Shown: piece after piece, positions 42,442-50,791 of the stretch
Layout of the letters: the number at the start of each line of letters is the position of its first letter
Position numbering within the stretch: position 1 is the stretch's first letter
Assembly: GCF_900107505.1 (NCBI RefSeq)
Contig: NZ_FNQH01000001.1
Span: 656,891 to 720,890 of the forward strand
Reading direction: 5' to 3'
DNA length: 64,000 nucleotides
From: Trichococcus collinsii
Lineage (GTDB): Bacteria; Bacillota; Bacilli; Lactobacillales; Aerococcaceae
Program-made: the position numbers and the translations under genes
Notes under the pieces: model-generated
What the model was told of the DNA's origin: nothing
Seen by the model: only the letters and a program-made list of their open reading frames with translations
The model's database searches: none

Positions 42442-44673
42442 TCATTCTGTTAAGCTAGACCTACGCACATAGCCTCTAACCTTTTGTGTATTGACATAAT
42501 ACGATGTAGATTTCCATTCATCGTGATTGTTCATGATAAGTCCTACTTTTTTCGCTTCGGATTGACCCCTTAGTTCCTCTTTCGAATCCCGACAAAATAG
42601 TTCTGTCAGAATTTCTCTTGTTGTAACTTTATTACGTTGGACTTTACCTTCCGAGTTAAAATCACAATTATTCAATTTTCCATCTATATAACTTCTCTTA
42701 TAAGCTAAACTCTGTATTTCCCATTCCTCTGGTAAAAGAAAATCTAAATATCTGTATATATCATCCTGCATCGGATTAGTTTCTGTTGCATTCCCCCGGT
42801 ATTCGTTGGCTATCTTTTCCAACCGTTCCGGCATATAAATTTTTTCGCCATTCTGATAATTAATTAAGCTCTCTGCCCATATCTGTTGCACTGTTGCGGC
42901 CTCAATACTGAATACATCCGCTGTACGTTCATTCTCATCAATCGGTATAGGATAGAATCTGCGATTTCCTGATACATCTTTTAAAAACTGTAGATCATTT
43001 GTCGTACCCATGAATACGCAAGTTCTTGGATGATCCAGCGTGATTCTTCCATAGGACGGTCGGTATCTATCCATTTTTGCCGATATGAAAGACTTTACCT
43101 CTTCCACCTCAGTCCTTCTCATTGCAGCCAGTTCTCCAAGTTCAATTATCCAACTCCCCTGCAAAAAATCTTTAGAATCTTTTGATTTCATATCCTTCAG
43201 ATCATCATTGAAATGTTCACCCCCCAATTTGGCTGCAAGGGTAGATTTTCCACGACCTTGTTTTCCTGTTAACATTGGTACAATTTCAAACTTAATACCG
43301 GGTTCGTAAATCCTAGCAACAGCCCCAGTTAGCCATTTTTTCGCAACAGCTCTTATATATTCGTTATCGTCAGCACCTAAGTAGTCAATAAATATCGTTT
43401 CGGCTCTTGGAGTACCATCCCATTTAACACTCTCTATCAAACTTTTAACAGGGTGATATGAGTTATCCTTAGCTACAGATAGAATTACATCAAATAGGTT
43501 TTCACGTCCAAATTCAATATCATAGTTCTCTGACAGGTATAGTCTTAGCCCTGCTACATCATCATCTGACCATTGTCTATTGAATCTATTTTCCCAGGGT
43601 GGTGTAGCACCTTTCTCAATCATTCCAGTAAATTCATTGTATAGTAAAACCTCGTTTAAAGAAGGATCATTTTCAAGAATCCGCTTTAGATTGTTCATAG
43701 TTTTCATAACATTGTACGGCTCTTTACTATTTTTTTTGAGACTGCTCCTCCAGTTAATTTCACTTCTTCTTGAAATTTCTTCCAACCCATCAGCCTTATC
43801 GTTAACTCCTCTTATGGCAAAATTTGTCCAAAAATCCTGTGTTTCATTGAAGTAGTTCGAATTACGTCTGCCGTTACTGATTTTATTCATCAATGCACGT
43901 TCATTCTCATCTGCCCACGACTTGTTATCACTAGTTTTTCTCCCTATCCCTAGCGCTCTCGCATATCTGATAGCAGTTTCTTCCTCCATATTCCCTTTGC
44001 ATACATGCATCCCCAGAGTATAGATTCTACCTAAATAGAAGTTATCCTCTAATAATTTTGTTTCCCGATAATGAGCAATGAATGCAGCCACGATAGGATC
44101 ACTTTCATTTTCAGGAATCCTTCTAAACCGTTGATTGATTGTATGTTCAATTTGTTCATTTTCATTAAAACAAACCTCTGGTACAATAGAGGCATCAAAT
44201 AGCTCTCCGCTTTCAAATATAACCATGTTCTCTTTGTTGTGGTAAGCAGGCAAACTAAGTAGGTGGCCCCAACTTCGCAAGTTTTTGTCAGCTATTTCAC
44301 CTACTTTTTGTTCTAGATATAGGTGGCAATTATAATAATGTGAAGCAGTTAAAATTCTTTGTTTTGTTGGAATAATTAAATGTATTTTCCTTATTTGATT
44401 TTCGTCTGAATAACTCCATGAAGCATGTATAATATAGGAAATATTCGGCAACTTACTAGTAATAAGTTTTTCGAACTCTTTTACATTCATCGCCGGTGGT
44501 AGCTCGTCAAAATCCATTGTTATGGCATCACGATAAAGCAGCCCCCCACCATTAACAATATTATCTTGGGACTCTCCACTAACAAAGTACTCTAATCCAT
44601 CTTTATTAGTCAATTCTTTTTCAGGTTGATATTCTCGAAAAAATTTAAATATATTTTTTCTTACTGGTGTCAT
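42442..44673 (-). CDS. Primase-helicase, AEP-like N-terminus with virulence-associated E (VirE) domain
   Basis: A 743-residue replication protein of the type used by phages and phage satellites. The N-terminal archaeo-eukaryotic primase-like domain has the metal pair in RDAITMDFDELPP (Asp54, Asp56) and RKIHLIIPTKQ. The C-terminal superfamily 3-like VirE helicase has Walker A LTGKQGRGKST (470-477 region) and Walker B SWIIELGELAAM. It should unwind and prime DNA at the adjacent iteron region. The start is placed at ATG 44673; a TTG at 44724 with AAGGAAG further upstream is an alternative adding 17 residues. Intact. Confidence 0.88.
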   Translation of the reverse strand: MTPVRKNIFKFFREYQPEKELTNKDGLEYFVSGESQDNIVNGGGLLYRDAITMDFDELPPAMNVKEFEKLITSKLPNISYIIHASWSYSDENQIRKIHLIIPTKQRILTASHYYNCHLYLEQKVGEIADKNLRSWGHLLSLPAYHNKENMVIFESGELFDASIVPEVCFNENEQIEHTINQRFRRIPENESDPIVAAFIAHYRETKLLEDNFYLGRIYTLGMHVCKGNMEEETAIRYARALGIGRKTSDNKSWADENERALMNKISNGRRNSNYFNETQDFWTNFAIRGVNDKADGLEEISRRSEINWRSSLKKNSKEPYNVMKTMNNLKRILENDPSLNEVLLYNEFTGMIEKGATPPWENRFNRQWSDDDVAGLRLYLSENYDIEFGRENLFDVILSVAKDNSYHPVKSLIESVKWDGTPRAETIFIDYLGADDNEYIRAVAKKWLTGAVARIYEPGIKFEIVPMLTGKQGRGKSTLAAKLGGEHFNDDLKDMKSKDSKDFLQGSWIIELGELAAMRRTEVEEVKSFISAKMDRYRPSYGRITLDHPRTCVFMGTTNDLQFLKDVSGNRRFYPIPIDENERTADVFSIEAATVQQIWAESLINYQNGEKIYMPERLEKIANEYRGNATETNPMQDDIYRYLDFLLPEEWEIQSLAYKRSYIDGKLNNCDFNSEGKVQRNKVTTREILTELFCRDSKEELRGQSEAKKVGLIMNNHDEWKSTSYYVNTQKVRGYVRRSSLTE

Positions 44674-44944
44674 AATATTTCCGCTGATACCCTGTTTCTT
44701 AGAAATCGTGCATGTTTCTGTCAAATTCTTAAGCCTTCTTCCTTAATAAATTTTTTCTTTTTCCTCGGTGGGCATCTAATTAATACTCGATGACACAAAT
44801 TTGAAGCCTATAAAAACCATTTGTCTACATCGATTTGTTCACGAGATAGATAGCCATTATTGATTAAAAAACAAGGTATTTCGATTTAGTTCTGTTATTA
44901 CATGCTTACTGCATAGTTTCAAACTTCCAATTTACTTAGCCCCC

Positions 44945-45011
44945 TTTACGTGATTTTGTCTACTTAACGTATTCTAACACCATTTCACGTATAGTTGTTG
45001 CTTTCACGTAA
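44945..45011. promoter_or_regulatory. Array of CACGTAA-type operator half-sites before the XRE gene
   Basis: TTTACGTGA (44945-44953), TTAACGTAT (44964-44972), TTTCACGTAT (44983-44992) and TTTCACGTAA (45002-45011) lie about 20 bp apart. Two more (TTTACGTGC and ATCACGTAAA) lie inside the first codons of the XRE gene. Regular spacing in the divergent region between the primase and XRE genes suggests operators for the XRE protein. Confidence 0.65.
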
Positions 45012-45111
45012 TTTGTAATATTAAAGAAATATAATTTACACAAATTTTACAATTAAACAATGAGCATGTGTGTGCTATAATGAGTAAAAGACTTATAAAT
45101 GAGGGTTTTCA

Positions 45112-45570
45112 ATGACTGAAATAAATTTCGGTTCGGCTTTACGTGCTTTTAGAGAATCACGTAAAATGTCGCGTAAAGAATTTGCCGAGAAAGCTGCTGT
45201 ATCATTATCACGTTTAAGCGACTTAGAAAATAATCGTTATAAAAATAGTAAAAATACAATTACTAATATATTGGAAAAATTTAATTATTCATATGCGAAT
45301 TTCTTGATTGTTTACTGTGGATATAAATATGAGGGTAGGTCTTTCAATACTGAGGAGTCTTTGTCTGAATACAAAGCCAGAAAAAACAATGCCTTATTGA
45401 AAATTGAAGAGAATAAAGCCGCTGAATTACAAGAGGATCTTGAAGCAGAGTATTACATTTCTATGTATGAAAATGTTAAAAATTATATTACAAATGAATC
45501 CACAAAAAAAGAACTTGAAATGCTCAGTGAATTGGTGGACTATTTCCAATGGAAAAAAGACTGTCAATAA
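45112..45570 (+). CDS. XRE-family regulator of the element
   Basis: A 152-residue protein. The N-terminal XRE helix-turn-helix (FRESRKMSRKEFAEKAAVSL then SRLSDLENNRYKN) is followed by a mostly helical, charged C-terminal domain (residues 80-152) such as those used for oligomerisation or inducer binding. It is divergent from the primase gene and preceded by repeated CACGTAA-type sites, so it is the probable repressor of the replication module, equivalent in position to Stl-type satellite repressors. GAGGG precedes the start and a perfect hairpin terminator follows. Confidence 0.88.
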   Translation: MTEINFGSALRAFRESRKMSRKEFAEKAAVSLSRLSDLENNRYKNSKNTITNILEKFNYSYANFLIVYCGYKYEGRSFNTEESLSEYKARKNNALLKIEENKAAELQEDLEAEYYISMYENVKNYITNESTKKELEMLSELVDYFQWKKDCQ

Positions 45571-45588
45571 CAATCAAAGAACCCAGAT

Positions 45589-45626
45589 AAGCACTTACCA
45601 CTCTTAATGGTAAGTGCTTATTTTTG
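45589..45626 (+). terminator. Terminator of the XRE gene
   Basis: TAAGCACTTACCA pairs with TGGTAAGTGCTTA, then TTTTTG. Perfect 13-bp stem. Confidence 0.92.
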
Positions 45627-45860
45627 TCCCATTAATATTTCCTCATTCCCTGGATCAACTATGTGTCTGTCATTCCCTAATGCTTTGATAACTGTAACCA
45701 CTCTAGCCCCAGTTTTTATTAAATTACTCAAAGTACTTACAAAATTTACTACAGGGCTAAAATCTAATGCTTTTATGGCACTTCTACTTATTTGAACTCA
45801 AAATATTGAATTGCCATATTCAAGAATTCTCTAAAACGAAATGACATTTCCCCATTGACT
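45617..45860 (-). pseudogene. Short decayed gene(s) between integrase and XRE gene
   Basis: The minus strand reads ISRSAIKALDFSPVVNFVST, then LSNLIKTGARVVTVIKALGN and DRHIVDPGNEEILMGQK, stop. It has no start codon. A short upstream frame (MSFRFREFLNMAIQYFEFK, stop) precedes it. It could be the remains of an excisionase-sized gene or of a small element protein; the position next to int fits but the family is not recognised. The rest, up to 46118, shows no gene. Confidence 0.4.
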
Positions 45861-46118
45861 AGATCACTCCTCTTCAAATTCGAAATTTTACTCTACAGTA
45901 ATTCACACTCGAATTCCTGTGCCCTTTCACTACGTATAAGAAGAATCGCTACAATACGCCTTAATTCAAATTAATTACGCATGGTTGATAAGAAAGTAAC
46001 TCCGGTACTTATTAATCTTCTTTTCCACGTTATTGTTTCCAATTCTGACACTACCTAAAAAATCTCACAAACGAAGTACTAATTATTTATTCTATAGATC
46101 AAGAAGAACCTATTTCAA

Positions 46119-47135
46119 TTACATAAAGTTTATCGGCGAAAATTTATTTTGCTTGAAAGTGATATCTTTTTGAGACATGTCTACATAAATCTTAACCATC
46201 TCAAGAGAAGAGTGTCCTAGTATTTTCTGTAAACTAAGCGCATCACCTCCATGTACCAAGTATTGTGTCGCAAAGGTATGCCTTATCATGTGTGGATGCA
46301 CATGTTTTATTCCAATTTCGTTCGACAGAGAGTTAAGTAAATTTCTGTATTCTCGCTGCCTATATGGTTTGTCACCATAGATGGATGGAAAGACGTAATA
46401 CTCTGACACTTCGGCAACCTCTTGTTTCCATTCACGAAGTAGTCTGTTCGTTTTCTTAGAGAACGGAACAAATCGCATCTTTCCACTCTTCGTTTCGGAT
46501 GCATTCAATGTGACAACATCATGTTTGAAATCTATTTGGTTCCATTTTAAGTTGATTGCTTCCCCGGAACGCATCCCCGTATCTGCAAGCAATAACGTCA
46601 GTAGATATCCCCGGTACCCAGCATAGGTGTCTTGATTGAACCCGTCCAATAACAATTTCAACTCATCCATCGCGAGGCCTTCAACTTGAGTCGTATTTTT
46701 CATTAATTTGATGTTCTTGAGTGGATTCGAAGGGATATACTCTTCATCATAAAGATAATTGTAAAACGCCTTCCAATGCCCCACGATAGAGTTGATAGTT
46801 GCTATCGCCAAGCCTATTGTTTTGTATTCTTCCTTTTTCTCTGGGTTGTTTTCAAATTTTCTATGCTCAAATCTCATATAATTTACAGCTTCCCTCATCA
46901 TATCCGAGCTTAAATCGTTGGGATAAACCAATTCGTATTTACTTGATAGGTAATTAAAAACGATGTCAAAGTTAATCTTTTTGTTGTAAAGGGTTCGTTC
47001 GGTAACCCCTTCACTCTTTTTGGCAAAAATGTATTTTTCGAAACACTCTTCCAAAGTCATACTATTGACAATGTTTATCTTCTTGTGTTCCCTTGCCAGC
47101 TTTGCCCTAATTACCCTTTTGCTTCCGTTAGACAT
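46119..47135 (-). CDS. int: Tyrosine recombinase integrase of the element
   Basis: A 338-residue phage-type integrase. The N-terminal SAM-like core-binding domain spans about 25-145 and the catalytic domain about 150-330. All catalytic residues are present: Arg189 (GMRSGEAI), Lys219 (SGKMRF), His282 and Arg285 (HPHMIRHTF), His308 (LGHSSLEM) and nucleophile Tyr317 (KIYVDMS). It lies next to attR with its 5' end facing the attachment site, which implies it catalysed insertion into the ynbB 3' end. Its ribosome site is buried in a hairpin (47136-47182). Confidence 0.95.
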   Translation of the reverse strand: MSNGSKRVIRAKLAREHKKINIVNSMTLEECFEKYIFAKKSEGVTERTLYNKKINFDIVFNYLSSKYELVYPNDLSSDMMREAVNYMRFEHRKFENNPEKKEEYKTIGLAIATINSIVGHWKAFYNYLYDEEYIPSNPLKNIKLMKNTTQVEGLAMDELKLLLDGFNQDTYAGYRGYLLTLLLADTGMRSGEAINLKWNQIDFKHDVVTLNASETKSGKMRFVPFSKKTNRLLREWKQEVAEVSEYYVFPSIYGDKPYRQREYRNLLNSLSNEIGIKHVHPHMIRHTFATQYLVHGGDALSLQKILGHSSLEMVKIYVDMSQKDITFKQNKFSPINFM

Positions 47136-47182
47136 AAAAAAACCTCCAGTTGTTGTATTTTAGAACAACAATCGAAGGTTTT
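47136..47182 (-). promoter_or_regulatory. Hairpin that ends in a T-run and buries the integrase ribosome site
   Basis: On the minus strand AAAAACCTTCGATTGTTGTT pairs with AACAACTGGAGGTTTTTTT, and the ATG of int follows at once. The GGAGG is inside the 3' arm, and the seven T after the stem give it the form of an intrinsic terminator. It can therefore stop ynbB read-through transcripts and hide the int start. Confidence 0.75.
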
Positions 47183-47303
47183 TGATTTGCAATTAACAAG
47201 AAGTTCATACTTCCCATCCACTCATTTTTGGCGAGACAGCCCTTATGTGATGCAGTGAGAGCGCCCTGAACACACGCTTACCTAACCGCCACACACAAGT
47301 AAA

Positions 47304-47400
47304 TTATTGTGCGAAAAACGTATCCTTCACCGCTGCCGTGACTGCCAATTTGACATGCTCATAGGTCAGTCCGCCCTGCACGTACAACAGATAAGGCGGT
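47304..47400 (-). repeat. attR: ynbB 3' end supplied by the element
   Basis: Counterpart of the repeat at 23854-23950. The identical core (GTGACTGCCAATTTGACATG and six more bases) lies at about 47338-47363. It forms the functional last codons of ynbB, so insertion did not truncate the gene. Confidence 0.85.
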
Positions 47401-48560
47401 CGAATCGGGCCATCTGCCGTCAGTTCCAAGCTCGCGCCCTGAATGAAGGTTCCAGCAGCCATGATGACATCATCCTCGTAACCGGGCATATAGGCCGGAA
47501 TCGGTTTGACTGCTGCGTTCACGGGAGAATATTTCTGGATTGTCTGTGCAAAAGCGATCATAGCTTCCTTGCTCGGCAGTGCGACCATTTGGATCAAATC
47601 AGTGCGAGGGCTGTCCCAAGTAGGTGTGGAAGATACTCCGCATTCTTCCAAGAGTCCAGCAGTATAGACTGCACCCTTCACTGCTTCACCAACAACGTGG
47701 GGCGCCAAAAATAAACCTTGGTACATCTCCAAAAGGCTGTATAAGGAAGCTCCAGCTTCACGGCCAATCCCCGGAGTTGTCAGCCGGTATGCGCACCGTT
47801 CGATCAGGTCTTCCGTGCCGGCGAGATAACCGCCCATCTTCACGATGCCGCCGCCCGGATTTTTGATGAGGGAGCCGGCAATCAAATCGGCTCCGACTTC
47901 GATTGGTTCCAGCATTTCGACAAATTCCCCATAACAATTGTCGACAAAAAAGACGGTTTTTGGTCCTACATACGGACGGATCGCCGCAATCATCTCTTTT
48001 ATTTCATCGATTGTAAAGGAAGGTCTTGCTGCATAGCCGCGGGAGCGTTGAATCGCGATCATTTTTGTTTTGGAGCTGACTTTCTCCAGAACCGTCGGAA
48101 TATCCACTTTGCCGTCTGCACGCAGATTGATGTGCTGATAAGCGATATTGTATTCCTTTAAAGAGCCAATTCCGTTCCCGGTCAGACCGACAATATCCAA
48201 AAGGGTATCGTATGGCTTTCCTGTAACGTACATCAATTCATCCCCGGGCCGCAGCACTCCGAAGAGCGCAGTTGAGATAGCATGTGTTCCGGAAATGATT
48301 TGCGGCCTGACCAAAGCGGCTTCAGCCTGAAAAACCTCCGCATAGACTTTTTCCAGCGTATCACGGCCGTCATCGTCATAGCCATAGCCTGTGCTTGGGT
48401 TAAAGTGGTAATCGCTGACGCGGTGTTTTCGGAAAGCCTCCAGCACCTTGCCTTGATTAAATAAAGCCTTTTCTTGTATCCTTTTAAAAACGGGCTGGAT
48501 TTTGTTATCGACTTTTTCGACTAACCCTGCCAGCCTTGCTTCTTTATTCGTCGCCTGCAT
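47304..48560 (-). CDS. ynbB: Methionine gamma-lyase family protein (YnbB, aluminium resistance-type)
   Basis: A 418-residue PLP-dependent enzyme of the Met_gamma_lyase / YnbB family (fold type I). The PLP lysine lies in LIAGSLIKNPGGGIVKMGGY and the phosphate-binding region in PQIISGTHAISTALFG. The exact substrate is unproven: cysteine/methionine C-S lyase activity is expected by family. It follows hflX with a 17-bp overlap, as in many Firmicutes. The last about 30 codons derive from the integrated element (attR), and the native terminator now lies 23.5 kb away at 23804-23853. Confidence 0.92.
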   Translation of the reverse strand: MQATNKEARLAGLVEKVDNKIQPVFKRIQEKALFNQGKVLEAFRKHRVSDYHFNPSTGYGYDDDGRDTLEKVYAEVFQAEAALVRPQIISGTHAISTALFGVLRPGDELMYVTGKPYDTLLDIVGLTGNGIGSLKEYNIAYQHINLRADGKVDIPTVLEKVSSKTKMIAIQRSRGYAARPSFTIDEIKEMIAAIRPYVGPKTVFFVDNCYGEFVEMLEPIEVGADLIAGSLIKNPGGGIVKMGGYLAGTEDLIERCAYRLTTPGIGREAGASLYSLLEMYQGLFLAPHVVGEAVKGAVYTAGLLEECGVSSTPTWDSPRTDLIQMVALPSKEAMIAFAQTIQKYSPVNAAVKPIPAYMPGYEDDVIMAAGTFIQGASLELTADGPIRPPYLLYVQGGLTYEHVKLAVTAAVKDTFFAQ

Positions 48561-49803
48561 CCGTTGCTTTATCCCCTAACCATTTTGAATTGCTTTTAGC
48601 GTACCCTCTTAAGCGATAGGCGTTTTTTTCTTCTATATATTCGATGGATTCCACAAAGGTCTCTTGCTGCATTTTATTCATTGTGCGGGCTTCAGGTCCG
48701 CTGGCATCAAGGTCTTTTGTATAAGGAACCAACATTTTGGCGATTTCATCCCAGATGAAGTCCTTCAATCGATTGATGTCGTTATCATCAAGTGCTGAAA
48801 TAACGATATTCGGAAAGAGGCGCGGCTGGAAATCCGGACCGGCAAGATCGCGTTTGTTGTAGATTGTCAACATCGGTGTCTTATCCATATCCAAATCCTT
48901 TAATAAATCCAATACGGTTTTTTCATGTTCATCGATAAAGGAAGTCGATGCATCGACCACGTGCAAAAATACATCCATATTACGGCTCTCTTCCAAAGTT
49001 GAATGGAAAGCATGGATCAACTGTGTCGGAAGATCCTGGATGAAGCCCACGGTATCGGTTATCGTAGCCTGGAATTGATTCGGCAACGTCAGCTTTCTTG
49101 TCAACGGATCCAGAGTCGCGAACAGTTTGTCCTCCTCCAGCGTTGCTGCGTCAGTCAAACGATTGATGACCGTTGATTTCCCTGCATTCGTGTAACCGAT
49201 CAAACCGATTTGGAAGACTTCGCTGGCATGGCGTTTTTCTCTTGCTCTTTGGCGGTGCAACTCTGTTTCTTCCAAGGTCTTCTTGATTTCCTGCATCTGG
49301 CTGTGGATGTGTCTGCGGTCGGTCTCGAGTTTTGTCTCACCTGGCCCTCTTGTTCCGATCCCTCCTCCCAGACGGGATAAATTGACGCCTTGGCCCATCA
49401 AACGCGGCAACAGATAACTCAACTGCGCTAAGGCTACCTGAAGTTTACCTTCTTTACTGCGGGCGCGCATCGCAAAGATGTCCAATATCAGTTGAACGCG
49501 ATCGATAACTTTACAATCGACACTCTCTTGGAGATTGCGTACATGTTTAGAGGAGAGTTCTTGTTGGAAAATAACGGTATCTGCATCCAGTTCTGCACAC
49601 AAATTCACCAGCTCTTCCACTTTGCCTTTGCCGATGACCGTCCGGGAATCTTTGCGGTCCCTCTTTTGGGTCAATACGCCGACAACTTCCCCTAACGCGG
49701 TTTCGGTCAATTCCGCCAGTTCTCTCAGTTGATATTCAAACGCTTCATCTGTTTGAGTCGTCTGCACGTTAACCAGAATAACTTTTTCTTTCTTATTTTC
49801 CAT
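48544..49803 (-). CDS. hflX: Ribosome-associated GTPase HflX
   Basis: A 419-residue GTPase that splits or rescues stalled 70S ribosomes. The N-terminal HflX domain has the glycine-rich RLGGGIGTRGPGETKLETDR stretch, followed by a coiled coil. The G domain has G1 GYTNAGKST, G3 DTVGFIQDLP and G4 NKRDL. A C-terminal domain completes the family architecture. The stop overlaps the ynbB start; miaA lies 37 bp upstream. Order miaA-hflX-ynbB is frequent in Bacilli. Confidence 0.95.
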   Translation of the reverse strand: MENKKEKVILVNVQTTQTDEAFEYQLRELAELTETALGEVVGVLTQKRDRKDSRTVIGKGKVEELVNLCAELDADTVIFQQELSSKHVRNLQESVDCKVIDRVQLILDIFAMRARSKEGKLQVALAQLSYLLPRLMGQGVNLSRLGGGIGTRGPGETKLETDRRHIHSQMQEIKKTLEETELHRQRAREKRHASEVFQIGLIGYTNAGKSTVINRLTDAATLEEDKLFATLDPLTRKLTLPNQFQATITDTVGFIQDLPTQLIHAFHSTLEESRNMDVFLHVVDASTSFIDEHEKTVLDLLKDLDMDKTPMLTIYNKRDLAGPDFQPRLFPNIVISALDDNDINRLKDFIWDEIAKMLVPYTKDLDASGPEARTMNKMQQETFVESIEYIEEKNAYRLRGYAKSNSKWLGDKATDAGDE

Positions 49804-49840
49804 AAAATTTCCAACTTTCTTTTTTCGTTCTTTTCAAAGC

Positions 49841-50791
49841 TTAGGCTAAGAACGACTCGACTGAATCTTCGATTTTCTTCATCTCATGATCGTTCCGAAC
49901 CAGATCAAACCAAAGGATGCCGCTCATTCTGTTCCGGAACCAGGTCAACTGCCGTTTGGCATAGCGCCTTGAATTTTGTTTCAGCAGTTCTATTGCTTCT
50001 TCGAATGTGACTTCACCATTGAAATAAGCAAACCATTCTTTGTATCCGATGCCTCTTGTCGCTTGTGTCTTGGCCGGCAGCTGTTTGTCAAAAAGAGCTT
50101 TTGCCTCTTCAACAAGTCCGCCTGCCACCATCAGATCAACGCGTCGGTTGATGCGCTCGTAAAGAACGCTTCGATCGGTGTCAAGACCAATCAGCAGCGC
50201 ATCATAATGAGGAGCTGCTTCCCGATCGGTCTGATCCGAGAAGCGTTTCCCGCTGAAGTGAATCACTTCCAAAGCGCGGATCACCCTTCGGCTGTTGTTC
50301 GGGTGAATCTGTTCAGCCGCTTTTGGATCCTGCTCCTGCAATTGCTTCCATATATGCATGGCATCGGTCCGTGCCAGTTCAGCTTCCAGTTTTTTCCGGT
50401 AGTGCAGATTTTCGGCAGCCACCCCTCCGAACTGCATATCGAACAAAAGTCCTTCTATATAAAGTCCCGAACCCCCGACCACAATTGGAATCTTGCCCCT
50501 TGCCAGGATCGACTCGATGGCCTGTCCCGCATCCCTTTTAAAATCAGAAGCAGTATAGTCCTGCTCGACCGGAACGATATCCAACAGATGATGCGGGATG
50601 CCTTCCGCCTCTTCTTCGGTTACCTTCGCCGTCCCGATGTCCAGCCCTGCATATACTTGCATGGAATCCCCATTGATAATTTCACCGTTGTATTTTTTTG
50701 CCAGTCGGATGCTCAGCGCGGTTTTCCCGACAGCTGTTGGACCGACAATAACCAAGATTTTAGCTAATTTTTTCTTTGTTATTTCAGACAC
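49841..50791 (-). CDS. miaA: tRNA dimethylallyltransferase MiaA
   Basis: A 316-residue enzyme adding dimethylallyl to A37 of tRNAs reading UNN codons. The P-loop is IVGPTAVGKTALS, the catalytic Asp/Thr region is NGDSMQVYAGLDIGTAKVT (parts), and a tRNA-binding helical insert contains RRVIRALEV and GIGYKEW. It uses dimethylallyl diphosphate, made from the same isoprenoid pool as IspA upstream in the operon. The start overlaps the end of the GDPD gene by eight bases, implying coupling. Confidence 0.95.
   Translation of the reverse strand: MSEITKKKLAKILVIVGPTAVGKTALSIRLAKKYNGEIINGDSMQVYAGLDIGTAKVTEEEAEGIPHHLLDIVPVEQDYTASDFKRDAGQAIESILARGKIPIVVGGSGLYIEGLLFDMQFGGVAAENLHYRKKLEAELARTDAMHIWKQLQEQDPKAAEQIHPNNSRRVIRALEVIHFSGKRFSDQTDREAAPHYDALLIGLDTDRSVLYERINRRVDLMVAGGLVEEAKALFDKQLPAKTQATRGIGYKEWFAYFNGEVTFEEAIELLKQNSRRYAKRQLTWFRNRMSGILWFDLVRNDHEMKKIEDSVESFLA

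Larger units (their letters stand above)
23854..47400. mobile_element. Integrated defence island / satellite-like element in the 3' end of ynbB
   Basis: About 23.5 kb, visibly more AT-rich than the flanks. It is bounded by direct repeats of the ynbB gene end (23854-23950 and 47304-47400). The integrase gene lies at the right end reading away from attR, followed leftwards by an XRE regulator, an AEP/VirE primase-helicase and an iteron region. This replication-integration module resembles phage-inducible satellites, but no terminase, capsid-remodelling or conjugation gene is seen. The remaining 18 kb is mostly phage-defence cargo and decayed genes. The insertion keeps ynbB intact by supplying a replacement 3' end, while the native end and terminator were pushed to the left side. 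Confidence 0.88.

Noticed and set aside
42442..47135. Complete phage-inducible satellite or prophage
   Set aside because: Integrase, repressor-like regulator and primase are present, but no terminase small subunit, capsid-size or interference genes and no phage structural genes were found, so only a satellite-like module is claimed.
24408..47135. Integrative conjugative element
   Set aside because: No relaxase, coupling protein, VirB4 or other transfer gene is visible anywhere in the island.
49976..50767. 263-codon plus-strand frame opposite miaA
   Set aside because: Long only because of the codon bias of the miaA strand; no motif, no start signal.
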